The position numbers were made by a program, and so were the translations under genes. Positions 13,433 through 14,979 of a DNA stretch of 14,979 bases are shown here, one piece after another. Source of the stretch: UBA9619 sp964630665 (GTDB taxonomy: Bacteria > Pseudomonadota > Gammaproteobacteria > Arenicellales > UBA868). The notes under the pieces are model-generated. The model did no database searches, was not told where the DNA came from, and was given only the letters and a program-made list of their open reading frames with translations. The DNA is taken from contig CAZVVN010000076.1 in assembly GCA_964630665.1 (NCBI GenBank), forward strand, positions 1 to 14,979, read 5' to 3'. The first letter of the stretch is position 1. Every line of letters begins with the position of its first letter.

Positions 13433-14722
13433 TTATCCAGCCGAGGCGGCATCGCCCAGACGAGCCGTGATTTCTTCTTCGATCTGCTTGAGTTCCCGGA
13501 TCGCGGCCGGAATGTCCGAGCTGTCGAGGATGTTGACTTCCACATGCTGACGCGCGTGGTTGAGTTGTTTGAGATCACTGCGTTTCGATGCAGAGATAAA
13601 TCCTTCCACCGCGTAGATATTGAAAGGTCGCGCAAATCCCTTAGGTTGTATCTCATCGAACAGCGTGCACTTGATCTGGTCGTCAACGAGAGCCTGGGTG
13701 CTTTCCGCAATCAGGATCTGTCCGGGCTCTGAAATGGACTGAAGGCGGGCGGCCAGGTTAACGGGCTTGCCCAGAACCGTGTAGTCCATCCGCTGATTCG
13801 AGCCGAAGTTTCCCACAGTGCAGTAACCGGTAGTGATGCCTGTTCGCACCCTGATTCCGTTGCTGACACCCTGTTTTTTCCAGTGGTCCTGGAGTTCCTC
13901 GACCCTTTGCTGCATCTGCAGGGCCATCTCGATACAGGCCAGGGCGTCATTTTTCTCCCCCTGGGAGTCGGGGTCGCCAAAGAAGACCACTATGGCGTCG
14001 CCGATGAATTTGTCTATGGTGCCGCCACAGTCAAGCGCGACCGTCGTCATTTCCGACAAGTAAGAATTCATAACCATGGCGAGTTTCTCGGGTTCGAGGG
14101 TGTCGCTGAGATCGGTAAACTGGACGATGTCCGAGAAAAAAATGGTCAGGTTCTTTCGCACGTAAGTGTCCTGCAGTTCCTGATCGCCGGAAAAAATGTT
14201 CTGGTAGATCTGCGGCGACAGATATTTTGCAAGGCGCTTGGCAAGACTTTCGAGCTGCAGAGTCTTCTCGGCTATGAGTTCCTGGTCGCGGATCTTCTGT
14301 TCAAGCAGTTCTTCCCGCTCCCGTCTCAGGCTCCACTCCTGGGTGCGGTCGACAAACTGGCCTTGCACGCCGTTGAGATAGGAAAACGCCGGGTCTTTGG
14401 TTCGGGTCGATAACAGCGAGTAGACCCGGTCTTCATCGTCGATCTGGATATGGACCTGGGGAATCAGTACGGAGCCGTTCTCGTCGATACCCTTGACGAA
14501 GTCGTCGATCTGCGTGCCCGCTATGCCGAGTTGTTCCAGAACGTCGGGGAAGTAGACGTTGGTCACATTACCAAGGATCGGAAAGAATTTGCGAAAGTTG
14601 TCGTTGACCTTGAGGATCTCAAGCTCCCGGTTCGCGTAGTAGCAAGCGGTGATCGCGTTGCGGAAATTGAAGAAACTCAGATCGACAACGTTCTTCTCGT
14701 TAAAGAAATCTTCGATGTTCAT
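13433..14722 (-). CDS. Class III adenylate cyclase with PAS-like sensor and coiled coil
   Basis: A 429-residue cytosolic protein. Residues about 15-130 resemble a PAS-type sensor domain (ITACYYANRELEILKVND... ending QGQFVDRTQEW). Residues 131-165 are a charged coiled-coil linker (LRREREELLEQKIRDQ). The cyclase domain runs about 185-375 with metal Asp D198 (FFSDIVQFTDLS) and D242 (DKFIGDAIVVFFGD), substrate Lys K238, and YTVLGKPVNLAARL with T315, N322 and R326. Lys plus Thr at the purine-recognition positions is the class IIIb pattern, whose studied members make cAMP and are often bicarbonate-stimulated. The C-terminal 50 residues are helical. No membrane segment is seen. The ATG at 14722 has AAGGGA about ten bases upstream. 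It stands alone, with cysS on the same strand downstream. Confidence 0.92.
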   Translation of the reverse strand: MNIEDFFNEKNVVDLSFFNFRNAITACYYANRELEILKVNDNFRKFFPILGNVTNVYFPDVLEQLGIAGTQIDDFVKGIDENGSVLIPQVHIQIDDEDRVYSLLSTRTKDPAFSYLNGVQGQFVDRTQEWSLRREREELLEQKIRDQELIAEKTLQLESLAKRLAKYLSPQIYQNIFSGDQELQDTYVRKNLTIFFSDIVQFTDLSDTLEPEKLAMVMNSYLSEMTTVALDCGGTIDKFIGDAIVVFFGDPDSQGEKNDALACIEMALQMQQRVEELQDHWKKQGVSNGIRVRTGITTGYCTVGNFGSNQRMDYTVLGKPVNLAARLQSISEPGQILIAESTQALVDDQIKCTLFDEIQPKGFARPFNIYAVEGFISASKRSDLKQLNHARQHVEVNILDSSDIPAAIRELKQIEEEITARLGDAASAG

Positions 14723-14766
14723 CAGTACTCAGTCCCTTATCCCTGCTGGTGGTCAGGTGGTATTTT

Positions 14767-14979
14767 ATGGCAGAAAACAGAAAATACGTCGGGCAGTGGA
14801 TCTCGGTTGTGGGCATCGACGGAAAATCACACTCTGGAGTCTGTTGCCGGTGGCTCGGGCATCCGGCTCAACCATTGCAGGGCTGGCCCGGAACCGGTTT
14901 TCACAGGATCAGTTCGCGGCTTGTCACCTATTTCAAATCAAAGTCGGGCAAACTAGCGGCCTGGCCAATTCCGGGACTA
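14767..14979 (+). CDS. Possible gene start running off the right edge
   Basis: From the ATG at 14767 a frame remains open for 71 codons to the edge of the window, with AGGTGG six bases upstream as a possible ribosome site. The product begins MAENRKYVGQWISVVGIDGK and includes two adjacent Cys (VCCRW). I recognise no family, and composition is not distinctly coding. It would be divergent from the cyclase gene with only 44 bases between starts, which would crowd the cyclase promoter. It may be a chance open frame. Confidence 0.22.
   Translation, partial: MAENRKYVGQWISVVGIDGKSHSGVCCRWLGHPAQPLQGWPGTGFHRISSRLVTYFKSKSGKLAAWPIPGL

Noticed and set aside
13883..14956. Two long plus-strand frames (13883-14413 and 14450-14956)
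   Set aside because: The first is wholly antisense to the cyclase gene, and the second is antisense to it up to 14722 before crossing its start. Neither has a recognisable motif.
1..14979. CRISPR arrays, tRNA or rRNA genes, phage genes
   Set aside because: No regularly spaced repeats, no cloverleaf-like sequences and no phage structural motifs were seen on either strand by eye.

Overview
The window reads as a moderately GC-rich proteobacterial chromosome, most likely gammaproteobacterial: it has a bacterial thiopurine methyltransferase beside cysS, clear AAGGAG ribosome sites and a GC-leaning third codon position. This placement is an inference. Two transposase remnants and one decayed phosphatase gene show local insertion and gene decay. 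I found no tRNA, rRNA or CRISPR array.

Layout. 1-155 is the right end of an IS3-type insertion sequence whose body lies outside the window. 246-464 (-) is a small TTG-started membrane protein. 859-3219 (+) holds a large unrecognised two-helix membrane protein followed by a CDP-alcohol phosphatidyltransferase. Facing them on the minus strand are a degraded dual-specificity phosphatase (about 3215-3690) and an intact myo-inositol-1-phosphate synthase (3752-5068). Together these are the three classic parts of a bacterial phosphatidylinositol pathway: make inositol phosphate, join it to CDP-diacylglycerol, remove the phosphate. Here the phosphatase is broken by stops, a frameshift, a deletion and an Arg-to-His change in its catalytic loop. 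An AT-rich gap and a truncated IS91-type transposase (5575-6067) follow.

6299-10071 (mostly minus strand) is a catabolic-looking block. It contains an ABM-fold monooxygenase-like protein and a TauD/TfdA dioxygenase, preceded by clustered palindromes. Further upstream are an Asp/Glu-racemase-superfamily protein, an overlapping 49-codon ORF and an enolase-superfamily protein. The racemase-like and enolase-like proteins both lack residues normally needed for the textbook chemistry of their folds. The substrate is unknown.

10479-13251 (-) is a cysS, tpm, class I methyltransferase run. 13433-14722 (-) is a PAS-like, coiled-coil, class III (probably IIIb) nucleotide cyclase. The right edge carries an open reading frame that may be the start of another gene.

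The points most worth attention are the inositol-lipid cluster with its dead phosphatase and unknown partner protein, and the catabolic block with its divergent active sites and hidden small ORF.
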